DNA of 64,000 bases from Channa striata (lineage: Eukaryota; Chordata; Actinopteri; Anabantiformes; Channidae): contig CM065189.1 of the NCBI GenBank assembly GCA_033026295.1, positions 248,001 through 312,000 of the forward strand, in the 5' to 3' direction. Below are positions 23,165 through 34,464 of this stretch, in pieces (the stretch's first letter is position 1; each line of letters begins with the position of its first letter). The translations under genes were made by a program, and so were the position numbers. Below the pieces are notes generated by a model. That model was not told the origin of the DNA, searched no databases, and worked only from the letters and a program-made list of their open reading frames with translations.

Positions 23165-25240
23165 TTAGAAATCAGAGCATAACAAATGTTCTAGATTCGA
23201 CTCTGATATTAGGATGAATGAATTCATCCATATCTACAACAGCAAAGTCCCACATGGACTCAGTGGTTTGTCCTTAATCCAAATGTCTGGATGAAGACTG
23301 TGTCCCAGGGACGGACTGGGGACACGTCCGCTCTCCTGATACACCTGGTCCCTGTGTGACTGTGACCGTCTGTCCTTCTGAAAAGCGGCTGGGACAGTTT
23401 TTATGAATCCACAAACAAAATGGTGAAGCCACATTTGGTGGATGTGAAAGATTTAAACAAGTAAATTTCCCTGTGATACAAACTCCTTTCTTTCACTAAC
23501 GTGTGTGTTTAATAGTTGTAAGTGGTGGAGGTCACACGGTTCTAAACTCAGCCCAGCTTCATATGTGACTCTGCACCGTGAATAATCCTGTGCAGTCAGA
23601 ATAATATTCACAGGCAAATATTAGGGTCAAATATAGTCAAGTTTATGTCGACCGGAGAAAGATCATCTTTGCTCTTCCAGCAGGGCGTGGACAAGACGAC
23701 ACACCATCACGTCATCAGGCCGTCAAAGGGCGTCTGTGTGTCACGTGACAGGCCCGACATTACGTTTCATTAGCAGAACTCCGTGGAACCGGACGGATGG
23801 AGGAGATCTTCAAATGTGCAGAGCTGCAGACACGTTCACTAAAGTCCGAGAGACGCGGCGCGAGCAACAGTCACGTCCTCACACACAGTCAGTGTGTCCC
23901 TGTTTGTAGCTGAACTTCAGGTCCAAGGTCCGATCAGCTACATGGGGACGTTTCTTTTAGTTCAGCCTGTCAGAACGTTTGTGCCAGACGTCCTCAGATC
24001 TGCTCTTTCATTAATATCAGCACGTAGAACAAAAGCACAAGTGTCCAGTATAATCAAATCTGCCTGGTGGGGATCAGGCCGATCAGGCCGTGGCAGCTGG
24101 TCCAAAAAGCCCAAATGAATCGTGTCACTGTGGCAGGTGCTGCTGAATTCACATCAGCTCCCAGAGACTTTGGACCTTCATCTGTGGAGGAAACAGTGAC
24201 ACCAGATCATCGATCAGCATGAAACCTTGATGCAAAGGAGCAAACAGTCCTTACTTAGATGTAACTGAAGGTCTGAGACCAGAACTGAGGATCAATATCA
24301 CGACTAAATGAGTGATTCTGCTCTTTCAGCACCGCAGGGACACAAAGAGAGCAGGGAGCTCCCCACTCATTTGGGTTTTCACACATGATCCCTTTGTTTT
24401 CCTGACACAAGGAGACAATTCTCGAAGACGCCGGCGTCCACGGCCGTTCTCGGCTCCTACGGAGCAGCAGACGGACTGAAAGCTGATGATGCTGGAGTCA
24501 CAGAGAATAAACACGAAACAGAAGCAGAAATGTCGGTCGGTCGTCAGCAGTGGGAGAACATTTGTGTTGGGCTCCGAAAACAGCAGCTTCCCACATGTGG
24601 AGAGAAAAGTGACGTTCAGTCGGACACAAACTCTGAGCTCAGGACTCAGACTGGAACCACGTCAGAACTGGTTTCTGACAAGAAGCCGAGGACAGACACG
24701 TGTTTTCAGCAGGACTTTAAACATGTTGGAGGTGAAATGATGTTCAGAGGATTAAAAAGTGGAAACTGACATTTGTTGTGTTGCCTCGTGTGGTCGTTTC
24801 TCCACGACGTCTGTTCCTGCTGCACATCGGCTCATTTTGAACCAGACTTTGTGGAAAAGCTGATGTGACTTTCCTGGTTCCTTTGACACTAGCTCGGCCT
24901 CTCGCTCGTCCCACACGAGCTTTTGCTTCTGCTGAGGCCGTTTTCACCAAAGTCAAACCTGTTTGTGTAAAGCGTTCTTGGTCGTCTCTCACTCGCTTCC
25001 TCTGCAGGCAGGAGATGGCTGATCTCTGCATGTGGAACCTGCACGACGCTTCTTTCCTCACTGCAGCATGAAGAAAACACTGGAACCCAAACAGAAGAAC
25101 ATTTCATCAAACTTCTCTGATCAAGAACTAAGAACAACTCAGAAGCTTCACACTGTTATTTACAGCTCACCTCTTTGGAGCAGAGGCTCAAAAAAGTCCA
25201 GATAAATGCTGCAGTCGCATTTTTACCTACAATTACATAA
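23165..25240. other. No recognisable gene; duplicated spacer
   Basis: Shared with 53360-56335. Only chance frames are seen. Near 24620 copy 1 lacks about 1 kb that copy 2 retains (54720-55735), with GCTCAGGACTCAG at both ends of the missing piece. Confidence 0.5.
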
Positions 25241-25244
25241 CAGG

Positions 25245-25305
25245 AGAAGATACGACTTTATTGATCCCACAGTGGGGAAATTCTTGGGATTCAGCAGCAA
25301 CAGAG
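25245..25305 (-). mobile_element. LINE 3' tail fragment
   Basis: Reverse complement reads GAATTTCCCCACTGTGGGAT followed by CAATAAAG, the 3'-terminal sequence of fish jockey/CR1-type LINEs (compare 48490-48535 on the plus strand). Present at the same place in copy 2 (56338-56398), so it predates the duplication. Confidence 0.75.
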
Positions 25306-25888
25306 AACAAAAAGAACAGTATTAACTGAGCAAAGAGTTTATTCAAAGATAAAGAATAAAGAATCTCATCTTCTGCATATGTAACAGTGGAAAAAAAACA
25401 GGTGAATATTGTGTTTGTAGTCACAGTACAAACAAACATGTTGACGTGTTTGTAATAATTATAAAAACAGAGAAAATGTTGGACTTTGCTTGGAGGAAAA
25501 CATTTGTGAATTACAGAATTATGATTGTGAGATTAATAAAAAGTTCCACCTTCAAATGAGGCTTTTTGCAGATAAAATCAAATCTAATTAAAGCAACAAG
25601 CTCAAAGAGTCAGAGAAACATCTTCAAATGTTTGACCATCACAGAAAAGTTCAAGTCCAATTGTCATTTGACTGTGGAACAGATATTTATCATGGACCTG
25701 AAGCTCAAACATCCACAACGACAAACAACGACTCTACAAACGGATTAAAACATGAATTATGAGTAAATGATCAGTTGGTCATTTATAAGTGTTTCTGAAA
25801 ACGTGTGAGTGACAGAGACAGACATGTACAGACTGAACCACATGTCCAACACAGACACACTGTCTCTGACAGGACCAGGTTCAACACA

Positions 25889-26445
25889 CTATTCTGGACA
25901 CAGAGACACTGAGGAACCAAAGGAGTCAGAGCAGAACCCAAACCCAGGATACAGAGGTTCAGTGAATGTGGTGTTGAAGGTGTGAAGGTGGATCAGTTTG
26001 TCAGAGGAGACACTGTAGAAGGACAGAGTCCCAGCAGGACAGTCCACATACACTGCAAGTCTGCTAGAGACAGAGGGGAAGGGGAAGATGGAGTAGAGTC
26101 CTCCCCTGTTATTGTGATAAACAGAGTAGAAACGCCCATCATCATAATCAAAGCAGCTCAGACTCCAGGACTGATTGTTCCTTCCAAACTCACAGTCTCT
26201 TCTCTTTCCTTTCCTGTTGATTCCTCTGTAACTCACTGATATGACGACTTCTCCGTCCCTTTCAACCTCCCAGTAACAGCGACCAATCAGACCAACACTA
26301 CACAGCAGCTGAGGCCAGTAATCAAATCTGTCCTGATGATCAGGATACGACTGATCCTCCTTCACATGTGTCACCTTCCTGTTGTTGTCAGACAGTCGTA
26401 GTTTCCTGTTCACCGTGTTTTTGTCGATTGTGAGCTGACAGAAAT
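25889..26445 (-). CDS. B30.2 (PRY-SPRY) terminal exon of NLR copy 1
   Basis: Open from the acceptor (CTCCATCAG, ending at 26446) to the stop. PRY part: FCQLTIDKNTVNRKLRLSDN. SPRY part: GRCYWEVERDG, WSLSCFD, VDCPAGTLSFYSVSSDKLIH, TFTEPLYPGFGF. In fish NLR-C proteins this domain is thought to contribute ligand or partner recognition. The exon itself is intact; the break is in the preceding short exon. Confidence 0.93.
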
Positions 26446-26882
26446 CTGATGGAGAGAACAAGACACAAACAGCTGCAGTTATGAATCCATCATCTGTTCA
26501 TTTATTGACACTTTGAAGATGGTTGAATCTCATTAAAAACACACTTACACTTCCTCAGACCTGGTGTCAACCATCGTTTCTCCACCAGGCTCCACCCTGA
26601 AAGGAGGGGGGGGTCAGAGCAGCACATTCTCTGTCAGCATGGACACATGGACATGACATAATACAGGATATTATATGTATCTGCAGCAGGTCTGTCCATA
26701 CCTGAGAGTGTCCAGTCTCCAGTGTGGATCCTCGAGTCCAGCTGACAGCAGCTTCACTCCTGAGTCTCCTGGATGATTGTAGCTCAGGTCCAGTTCTCTC
26801 AGATGGGAGGGGTTGGAGCTCAGAGCTGAGGCCAGAGAAGCACAAGCTTCATCTGTGAGCAGACAACCCGACAGTCTGCAGA

Positions 26883-26924
<42 letters not shown>

Positions 26925-29900
26925 AAACATCTGTCAACACTTGGTCTGATTTTCATAGATTTGTGGTTCAGCTCCCGTTTATTCCAGGTTCAGGTTTGGT
27001 ACAAATGCAGGAATAAACCTGAAACATTATCTGTTGAATTTAGTAACTCTCCTCATGGAAAACAATATTCTGAGTGAAGGAAGTTAAGAACATTAGTTCA
27101 CAACACAAGTGAAGCTTTTATTCACTTGTGAAAATCAGTTGGTCATTTGTCAAGTTCATTTTACTTATATGGACGTTTTCATGGGAATTCAAAATGCTTC
27201 AAATCAGCATCAAAGAAAATGGATCAATATTATAGAATCAAATCAACATCACATAAAATCAAGGTAAAGTTTGGCTCAGTGGGTTTTATAATAATCTGTT
27301 CAACAGTGTCTGTCCTCAGACCCTGGACTTGGACGAGGACAAATGATCAGGGACAATAATTCCAGACAAACCAGTGAAGCAGTTTGATGAATCCTGACCT
27401 GAGAGTCTCCAGTTGACAGTGTGGACTCTTCAGTCCATCACAGAGGAATTTCACTCCTGGATCCTGCAGCTCGTTGTTACTCAGGTCCAGTTCTCTCAGA
27501 CTAGAGGACTGGGAGCTGAGGACTGAGGACAGACCTTCACAGCTTCTCTCTGACAGTTTACAGAGAATCAGTCTGAGGAGGAAATAATGAACAAAATTTA
27601 AAAACTTTCATTATAAGAACAGACAGAAAAGAAAACTTGCCATATTCCCCAAACCTCACACAGAATTTTAGTTGCACCCGTTAAATCTGCACTAATTATA
27701 GAAACAAAAAATTTAGTGAGTTACACTAAATAATCACCTCTATATGTAAATGTTTGCCTTTGAGGTTTGGCTAAATTATGTTTTATATCATCGTGTCTCA
27801 CGATTGTCTACAATCCTTTTTTAGAGTTCAGCAGTTTATACTAATTGAACAAGTAATACACATAAATATAAGTTTTCTATATAATAACACAAAATCATGT
27901 CTGATCTTCTCTGTAATAATCAGACTGATGGTTCATTTTCTCCTTTAGGACAAACAGTAACTTGATCTGACCTGAGAGTCTCCAGTTGACAGTGTGGACT
28001 CTTCAGTCCATCACAGAGGAATTTCACTCCTGGATCCTGCAGCTCGTTGTTACTCAGGTCCAGTTCTCTCAGACTAGAGGACTGGGAGCTGAGGACTGAG
28101 GACAGAACTTCACAGCTTCTCTCTGACAGTTTACAGAGACTCAGTCTGCAGAGACAGTGATGCATAAAATGAGACGTTTTGTGTTAAAGAAGAAAATGTA
28201 GTTTAATAAATGGAAACAATCATTTATGATATTTATCTTTTCTCTTGTTGAAGTTTACAGCTGCAGTGAATTTAAAAAAGAATAAATTTACTTTTTAATC
28301 TTTGTACTCACACGACTTTCTTGGAGACTTTAATCACTCCCAGCACAAACAGAAGATCCTGCACTGAAAAGTTATGACAGTTTTTCTTTGGCTCGAACAC
28401 GTCCAGATCTTTTCCTGATGACACTAACATGAAGAGCAGAGCTGACCACTGAGCACGAGACAGTTTCTCTGTGGACAGACGTCCTGATGTCAGAGACTGT
28501 TGGATCTCGTCCACTAGAGAACGATCATTCAGTTCATTCAGACAGTGGAACAGGTTGATGCTTTTCTCTGCAGAGGGAGTCTCATTGATCTTCATCTTTA
28601 TGTACTGGATTGTTTTCTGATGGGTCTGTGATCTACTTCCTGTCTGTGTCAGCAGACCTCGCAGATGTTTCTGACTGGTCTGCAGAGACAGACTCAGTAG
28701 GAAGCGGAGGAACAAGTCCAGGTGTCCATTTGGACTCTGTAAGGCCTTGTCCACAGCACTCTGGTAGAAGTGTCTCATTGTAGTTGTGTCTTTCCTTTTT
28801 TGGGATATGGCTGATTGTTCCTCTGAGAGCAGATTGACTCCAGAGTTGATGAATGTCAGATGGACATGAAGAGCAGCCAGAAACTCCTGGACACTCAGAT
28901 GGACGAAGCAGAACACCTTGTTCTGGTACAGTCCTCTCTCCTCTTTAAAGATCTGTGTGAACACTCCTGAGTAAACTGAGGCTGCTCTGATATCGACGCC
29001 ACACTCTGTCAGGTCGGATTCATAGAAGATCAGGTTTCCTTTCTGCAGCTGATCAAAAGCCAGTTTTCCCAGAGACTCAATCATCTTCCTGCTCTCTGGA
29101 CTCCAGTGTGGATCTGTCCCAGCTCCTCCATCGTACTTGATGTTCTTCAATTTTAGCTGAACCACAAGGAAGTGGATGTACATCTCAGTCAGGGTCTTGG
29201 GCAGCTCTCCTTCCTCTCTGGTTTTCAGCACATCCTCCAGAACTGTAGCAGTGATCCAGCAGAAGACTGGGATGTGGCACATGATGTGGAGGCTTCGTGA
29301 TGTCTTGATGTGGGAGATGATTCTGCTGGCCTGCTCCTCATCTCTGAATCTCTTCCTGAAGTACTCGTCCTTCTGTGGGTCAGTGAACCCTCTGACCTCT
29401 GTCACCATGTCAACACACTCGGGAGGGATCTGATTGGCTGCTGCAGGTCGTGTGGTTATCCAGAGGCGAGCGGAGGGAAGCAAGTTCCCCCTGATGAGGT
29501 TTGTCAGCAGCACATCCACTGAGGTGGACTCTGTGACATCAGTCAGGAACTCATTGTTGTGGAAGTCCAGAGGAAGTCGACACTCATCCAGACCGTCAAA
29601 GATGAACACAACCTGGAACTCTTCAAACCTGCTGATTCCTTTGGTTTCAGGAAAGAAGAGATGAACAAGTTCCACCAAGCTGAACTTTTTCTCTTTCAGC
29701 ACATTCAGCTCTCTGAACGTCAGTGGAAATGTGAACTGTATGTCCTGGTTGGCTTTGTCTTCAGCCCAGTCCAGAGTGAACTTCTGTGTTAAGACTGTTT
29801 TCCCAATGCCAGCCACTCCCTTTGTCATCACTCTTCTGATTGGTCCATCTCTTCCAGGTGAGGCTTTAAAGATGTCTTCATGTCTGATGGTTGTTTCTGG

Positions 29901-32900
29901 TCTGGCTGGTTTCCTGGATGCTGTTTCAATCTGTCTGACCTCATGTTCCTCATTGACCTCTCCAGTCCCTCCCTCTGTGATGTAGAGCTCTGTGTAGATC
30001 TGGTTCAGAAGGGTTGGGTTTCCAGCTTTACTGATGCCCTCAAACACACACTGGAACTTCTCCTTCAGGTCAGACTTGAGTTTAGACTGACAAACTGGAA
30101 AAATAAATTCTGAAGGACATCACAAAAAATATATCAGTGAGTGATTTATAAAAGTCATATTATAATTTCAGTTCACTTGGAGACATCAGTAAATGTCTTA
30201 TTTCTCCATCATGTTAAATCTTTATTAAAATCCTCTTACTGCTGTGCAGACGGTCAGCCAGCTCCTCCTGCTTCATCCTCCTCAGGAAGTTCACTGTGAT
30301 CTTCAGTAATGACTCTCTGCTGCTCCTCCTCTGCTCTTCATCCTCACCATCCAACACCTCCTCATCCTCCCTCTGACTCTCTGAGCATTCTGGGTAATCT
30401 GGACTCAGACTCTTCTGGATCTTCTTCAGCTCGGCCTTCACAAAAGTCACAATGTTGTCCTCCAGCAGCTGGAACAGAAAACTATACGAGTGACACAATC
30501 CAAGTAAAACCACGGAGCCAAACATCAGATCCATGTTGGACACACTGAAAATCCACTGGTGTAAAAAGTGCAGCGTGGACATTATTGGAAAAGTCCTAGT
30601 TGGACATGTACAGACCATAAATATGGAGTCCAGGTGTGTTGGATGCTGCTGGGCAGACTGACCACTGGGAACCTCGGAGCTCTGCTGCTCCACTCTGTGG
30701 ACCAATCAGGGACAATGAGCTCACACTATGTCTGTCCACACACAGACACACAAAGTAAATGTTCGTTACTTTACTGAATCCGATGATCCAACTGTGAATC
30801 AGCAGCTTTCAATTTACTGTGGTGGTTTTCCTGCTTGTCAGGTTGATCTGTTATTGTCGCCTATGAAACTGTGCAACAACTTCAGAACTTTGATTCAATC
30901 TCCACAAACAAAGTGTCTGTGTTGATTTGTCATTGTTCACAGTTAAACAGACCAAACAACAGAACCAAGTCTGAAAAGGAGGTTCCTGGTTCACTTGGAC
31001 CTGAATGGAGTCATTTGCTTTTTAAAGGAAAACTCAGAAACAGCAGAAATGTGTGAAATTACATCAATGGGTAAAGCAGCTGGATTTCAAAATGGACGAT
31101 GTGGGATAAAATCCTGGTGTGGGAAATCCCAGCCTGGCTGTGGCAGCCCATCGCTCCCCCCAGAGTTATAAACCTCACATATGTCAATGTATATGTGCTC
31201 ACAGTTAGGAATAAAGTTGATCTTGTTAAATTCATCCTCTAACTGCAGCAAACTCTCTGTTGGTAACTAAGATAAAACCTCATTGAGGTTCCTGCTCCTC
31301 AGGTGAACAGTGTTTTTAACCTGAGAACTTGTCAACTTGACTTGCACTCAATGGCCACTTTATTAGGTACACCTGTACATTCTAATACAATCCAATACAG
31401 CAGCTCTGCCATGAATTCTGATTTTACAAGGTTCTAATTTGTCAGTTTTTAAGTTGGAACTCTCACAAAGATGATAATTCTAATATGTGTTTATGACTGA
31501 GGTCAAAGTGGTTAGTGGACTAATCTTCTTCTCAGAAAATGAAACTGAGCTGACAAATGAGTGTGAAGATCCAGGTATGCAGGTATAAACTGGTTCTACT
31601 GAGCAGTTTTCAGAAATGATAAGAAACTTTAATTAAACATCCCTGGATAACTTTGATTTTAATCAGACTTGAAGCTCAGGTGAAGCTTTGCACCTTGATT
31701 TATTGACAATCTGAAGCTGAAGTTTTCTTCTGTTCATGATGGAGCTCGGTCGTCACGGTGACGCCTCCTGTGTGATCTGTGCTTTGTCCGTGACGTGTCT
31801 GTGTCTCCACTGACCGCACACAGGAAGTTGAACCAGTTTCAGTCGTGGCATTAACAGCTGATCTGAGCTGATGTTCAGATCCATGAAGGATTCTACACTG
31901 AGCTTTGCGAACAAAGTGTCTGATGTGAAAAGTCATTTGTCACATTTGTCTGTCTTCACAAAGCGGATGTCACATGAACACATGAACACAGGGGAACCTC
32001 ACCACTGAACACGTCCAAAGACAGAAGGACAATGTTCTTTTTGTCCAAAGGGAACAAGTTTCATCCCCACATTTGTTCACATCCACGTTATTCACTCATT
32101 GAAAGATTTGACGTGACGAACGTCCACCTGAAATCAAAGTCGGTGGACACAGATCAGAGCCCAGCTCTACTTTTAAACTCCACACTTCAACCGTCGTCAC
32201 TCTGAAGTATCACATCATCTCCAATATGATCAGTCACTGTGACATTAATGATCCGTCAGTGTCTCATGTGTCCACAGCGTCACAGAGTCACACACCAACT
32301 TTTCATGTGTCAACTACACAGTAACACACTCAGAGTTAAAGTCTCTCTACTTCTGACCTGGAAACTCAGTTTCCACTGAACCCACATCCTCCCGTGGGTC
32401 CCAGCTGATCCCAGTCCAGCTGTTAGCACTGACATGTTTCTACCTCTGTGAGTCACTGACATCACAGTGTCAGTAGAACTTTACCTTTTTCTGTCAGAGG
32501 GTCGTCGTCCTTTAAAATCAATGGGACGAACGAGTGACCTGTCACTCTTCATGGACACACAGCTGGGTTCAGGTCCAGGTCCAGCAGAGTCTGGTCTCAC
32601 ACGGATCCTGGTATATAAAGAAGAAAATCAGAAAGAAACATTCACTTTTTAACCTTCAGCCACAAAAGCTGCAAGAGAAATAAGCAGATTTCTATGAGAC
32701 TAAAGTAAAGATTTCAGCTTATCACTTTGTTTCTTTATGAACAAAAGTCAGAACCCAATCAGCACAGGACAGATTCTGCAGCCAGAACACAGTGAACAGT
32801 GTGTGTAACTGCACCAGGTGGACTGTGTGTTCCACCAACAACGACACAACTTCACTTTAAACTGCAGTAGGTCACTTTGATTCTCAGGCTCTTCAGCAGA

Positions 32901-33531
32901 AACATGATGTGAAATGATCTTTGACGAGCTAAAACCTCCTGAGACTCAGACTCGCTGTGTGTGTTCAGCTCCAACCTGACAGAGATCCAACAAATAATTA
33001 CTTATAAACCTCTGGCTGTAAAACCCACGTGTGTTTGTTCCCCTGCTTTTTGAATATGTATAAGACAACAGAGACGTTCATGATCAGTTACCATGACGAC
33101 CATCCCCCTCGTTCTAACACGGCTGTAAACTACTTGAAATGACGGACAGCAGCTCAAAGAAGCTGCAGGTAAATGATTTAAAGTGATGACAGGACAGATG
33201 AAACACGTCTGACTGTTTGTTCTCTGCATGTTAGAGGAGAAACAGGCTTCAGTGAAACTGCTGCCTGTGACAAAGATTGTCTGTGTCAGTTAAGAAATAT
33301 CCGTCTTCACAACACGAGACGCGATTCTTCACTGACATCAGTGTCAGTAGAACTTTACCTTTTTCTGTTAGAGGGTCGTCGTCCTTTAAAATCAATTTCA
33401 CGATCGTTTGACCAGTTACTCTTCATGGACACACAGCTGGGTCCAGGTCCAGGTCCAGCAGAGTCTGGTCTTGAACACAGACTGGTTTTAGAGGGAGGGA
33501 CTCGCTCCTCTGTGTCCTCACACTGATCCAT
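25889..33531 (-). CDS. NLRC3-like NLR gene, copy 1 (10 exons, frameshifted before B30.2)
   Basis: A cytosolic innate-immune receptor of the fish NLR-C group. Coding exons, 5' to 3' on the minus strand: 33531-33359 (ATG), 32607-32485, 30694-30616, 30468-30240, 30094-28312 (FISNA-NACHT), 28145-27972, 27572-27399 and 26875-26702 (LRR, 174 bp each), 26596-26549, 26445-25889 (B30.2, stop). All splice sites are GT..AG and phases agree from the ATG through the third LRR exon, giving about 970 residues. The 48-bp ninth exon carries one A more than copy 2 (26571-26573). This shifts the frame, so the B30.2 exon would be read out of frame and soon meet a TGA. If that base is an error or a polymorphism, the intact protein would be about 1170 residues. 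The start is chosen because MDQCEDTEERVPPSK matches the family's usual start. Confidence 0.88.
26549..26596 (-). CDS. Short linker exon with +1 frameshift
   Basis: Encodes the usual RWLTPGLRKY linker between LRRs and B30.2. In copy 2 the same exon is 47 bp and in phase with both neighbours (VEPGGERWLTPGLRK). Here a GAAAC replaces GAAC, making 48 bp and shifting the downstream frame. Confidence 0.85.
26702..26875 (-). CDS. LRR exon (distal type)
   Basis: A 174-bp exon with LSGCLLTDEACASLASAL and LRELDLSYNHPGDSGVKLL; ribonuclease-inhibitor type LRR. Its acceptor lies next to a (CA)n run. Differs in sequence from the two proximal LRR exons. Confidence 0.93.
26882..26922. repeat. (CA)n microsatellite
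   Basis: About 18 CA units immediately upstream (in gene sense) of the distal LRR exon; also present in copy 2 at 57994-58034. Confidence 0.95.
27399..27572 (-). CDS. LRR exon (repeated type), unit 2 of 2
   Basis: 174 bp with LRELDLSNNELQDPGVKFL and SPHCQLETLR. Acceptor CTCCTCAG, donor GTCAGG. About 95% identical by eye to 27972-28145; the two are 573 bp apart. Confidence 0.93.
27972..28145 (-). CDS. LRR exon (repeated type), unit 1 of 2
   Basis: 174 bp in phase with the NACHT exon (KVV junction). Same LRR consensus as 27399-27572, including SERSCEVLSSVLSSQSSSL. Acceptor reads TCTCTGCAG. Confidence 0.94.
28312..30094 (-). CDS. FISNA-NACHT exon of NLR copy 1
   Basis: A 1783-bp uninterrupted exon. 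FISNA part: KLKSDLKEKFQCVFEGISKA and ELYITEGGTGEVN. NACHT: Walker A GVAGIGKT, Walker B VVFIFDGLDE, sensor-like LWITTRPAAANQIP, then the winged-helix/NAD2-like tail ending at KVSKKVV. This is the ATP-binding oligomerisation module. No stop or frame break, unlike copy 2. Confidence 0.96.
30240..30468 (-). CDS. NLR N-terminal exon (death-fold-like helical block)
   Basis: 229 bp: LLEDNIVTFVKAELKKIQKS, an acidic stretch (REDEEVLDGEDEEQ), then SLLKITVNFLRRMKQEELAD. This is the helical N-terminal region of fish NLRC3-like proteins. Both junctions are in phase (phase 0 in, phase 1 out). Confidence 0.9.
30616..30694 (-). CDS. NLR small N-terminal exon
   Basis: 79 bp encoding VEQQSSEVPSGQSAQQHPTH then LDSIFM, a highly conserved short exon of fish NLRC3-like genes. 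Phase agrees with 32485-32607 upstream and 30240-30468 downstream. Confidence 0.88.
31050..31225 (+). repeat. Possible tRNA-derived SINE, diverged
   Basis: AATGGGTAAAGCAGCTGG resembles an A box, GGGATAAAATCCT a degenerate B box about 30 bp on, and GGAATAAAGTTGATCTTG resembles a SINE/LINE tail. It lies in the NLR intron. The call rests on weak motifs only. Confidence 0.35.
31345..31440 (+). repeat. Fish interspersed repeat (TTTATTAGGTACACC type)
   Basis: AATGGCCACTTTATTAGGTA, CACCTGTACATTCTAAT, CCAATACAGCAGCTCTGCCA: a widely dispersed non-autonomous DNA element in fish and other vertebrates, here truncated and inside the NLR intron. Confidence 0.75.
32485..32607 (-). CDS. NLR N-terminal repeat exon, second copy
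   Basis: 123 bp (phase 2 in, phase 2 out) reading RPDSAGPGPEPSCVSMKSDR, then PIDFKGRRPSDRKR. It closely repeats the second half of the first coding exon (33359-33531), donor included (AG before GTAAAGTTC). Tandem copies of such exons are usual in fish NLRC3-like genes. Confidence 0.85.
32650..33358. other. NLR intron 1, nothing else recognised
   Basis: Lies between the two N-terminal repeat exons. Short frames only. Confidence 0.6.
33359..33531 (-). CDS. NLR first coding exon
   Basis: ATG at 33531-33529: MDQCEDTEERVPPSKTSLCS, then PGPGPSCVSMKSNWSND and DFKGRRPSNRKR. The EE/ERVPPSKTSL and GPSCVSMKS motifs are the hallmark start of fish NLRC3-like proteins. The frame is open further upstream to 33609, so a more distal start cannot be excluded, but the family starts here. 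Confidence 0.85.
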
Positions 33532-33534
33532 GCT

Positions 33535-34399
33535 GCTCGGCTCACACACACTTCCTTCCTGTGGACAGAAAATCTCGAGCTCAGAACATCCTTCCTTTAA
33601 CTGGGGCATTTAACCGTTTGTGATTTTCATACTTTGATGTCAAACCCAGATGTTTCAGGTCTACACCAAAAATAAAGGATTTGTCTGGACTGGTCCAATA
33701 CTTTTGGAGGGAGTGTAAACCTCCACATTCATGACTTTGGATCCTATAAGCCCCCTCAGACTGTTTCTACTGTCACCATCAGATATTTGGAGCAGAGAAA
33801 AAATGAGAGTTTGAATAATGAATAATGAATAATGTGCGACAGTGTCAGAGCTTTAAAAATAATGATCGTGTCTTAAATATGAACGTTAACGATAGTTTAT
33901 CAGCTTTAAAGTGTCATAAGGACAAGAGTCGGCAATAAGATAAAACTAGTATGTAACATGAATAACAAACCACAGTGGTTTAAAACGACACGATCTCTAC
34001 TTCTGAAAATGACTCCAATATATATTCAAAAAAATCACATTCAAAACCTTATTTCATGTCAAATATGAACTAGTGACGTGCTTCATTTACATGAGCGTTC
34101 AGACATTAGTGACCTTAGAAGCTCCAGCTGTTAAAGTCTGATTTTTATAAAATGTCTTTTCCAACGTCTGTGAAACAGAAAGTGAAAGTCACAGACAGAT
34201 CGTCGTCACGGCGACTAGACTTTCACTTTAACTAGTTTCCATTAACTGCACTTATTTGAATCAGACACTTTACTTCTAATATAAGAACGTGTCGGAACCA
34301 CATTCACTGTTGCGGTTCGTCTCGGTCATAAGTTGATCTGACTGTTGCAGTGTAAAAGAAACAGCTGGATGAAGGTGTCCAAAATTATAACCACGTGAG
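33535..34399. other. NLR upstream region
   Basis: Should hold the 5' UTR and promoter of the NLR gene on the minus strand. No TATA box or other element could be assigned with confidence. Confidence 0.4.
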
Positions 34400-34403
34400 T
34401 CGG

Positions 34404-34452
34404 TGTTCCGGATTAACTGGTGTTGGATCATCTGGTGATATTGGCGTGCGTG
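34404..34452 (+). repeat. Left terminal inverted repeat of the Ginger element
   Basis: TGTTCCGGATTAACTGGTG, 8-bp variable middle, then TCTGGTGATATTGGCGTGCG and TG. Pairs in reverse complement with 41529-41579. Target duplication TCGG lies immediately to the left. Confidence 0.9.
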
Positions 34453-34464
34453 AGGCTGTGGTAG

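Larger units (their letters stand above)
19892..29900 (+). repeat. Segmental duplication, copy 1
   Basis: Aligns in order and orientation with 49277-64000. Shared landmarks are the ACTAGT array end, two RT fragments, a fish repeat, a B30.2 remnant, a LINE tail, a complete B30.2 exon, a (CA)n run, LRR exons and the FISNA-NACHT exon. The coordinate offset grows from 29385 at the left end to 34100 at the right, because of indels and LRR-unit gain in copy 2. The left limit is set by the gap in copy 2 and the right limit by the window end. Confidence 0.93.

Noticed and set aside
23894..25137. Overlapping 60-105-codon ORFs on both strands, also seen in copy 2
   Set aside because: They overlap in many frames, differ by frameshifts between the two copies, and show no motif; their conservation reflects the recent duplication.
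26813..27016. ORF with a polyHis/Thr run
   Set aside because: It is the translated (CA)n microsatellite on the strand opposite to the LRR exon.
29176..30113. Plus-strand ORFs of 62-85 codons across the NACHT exon
   Set aside because: They are antisense shadows of the FISNA-NACHT reading frame.
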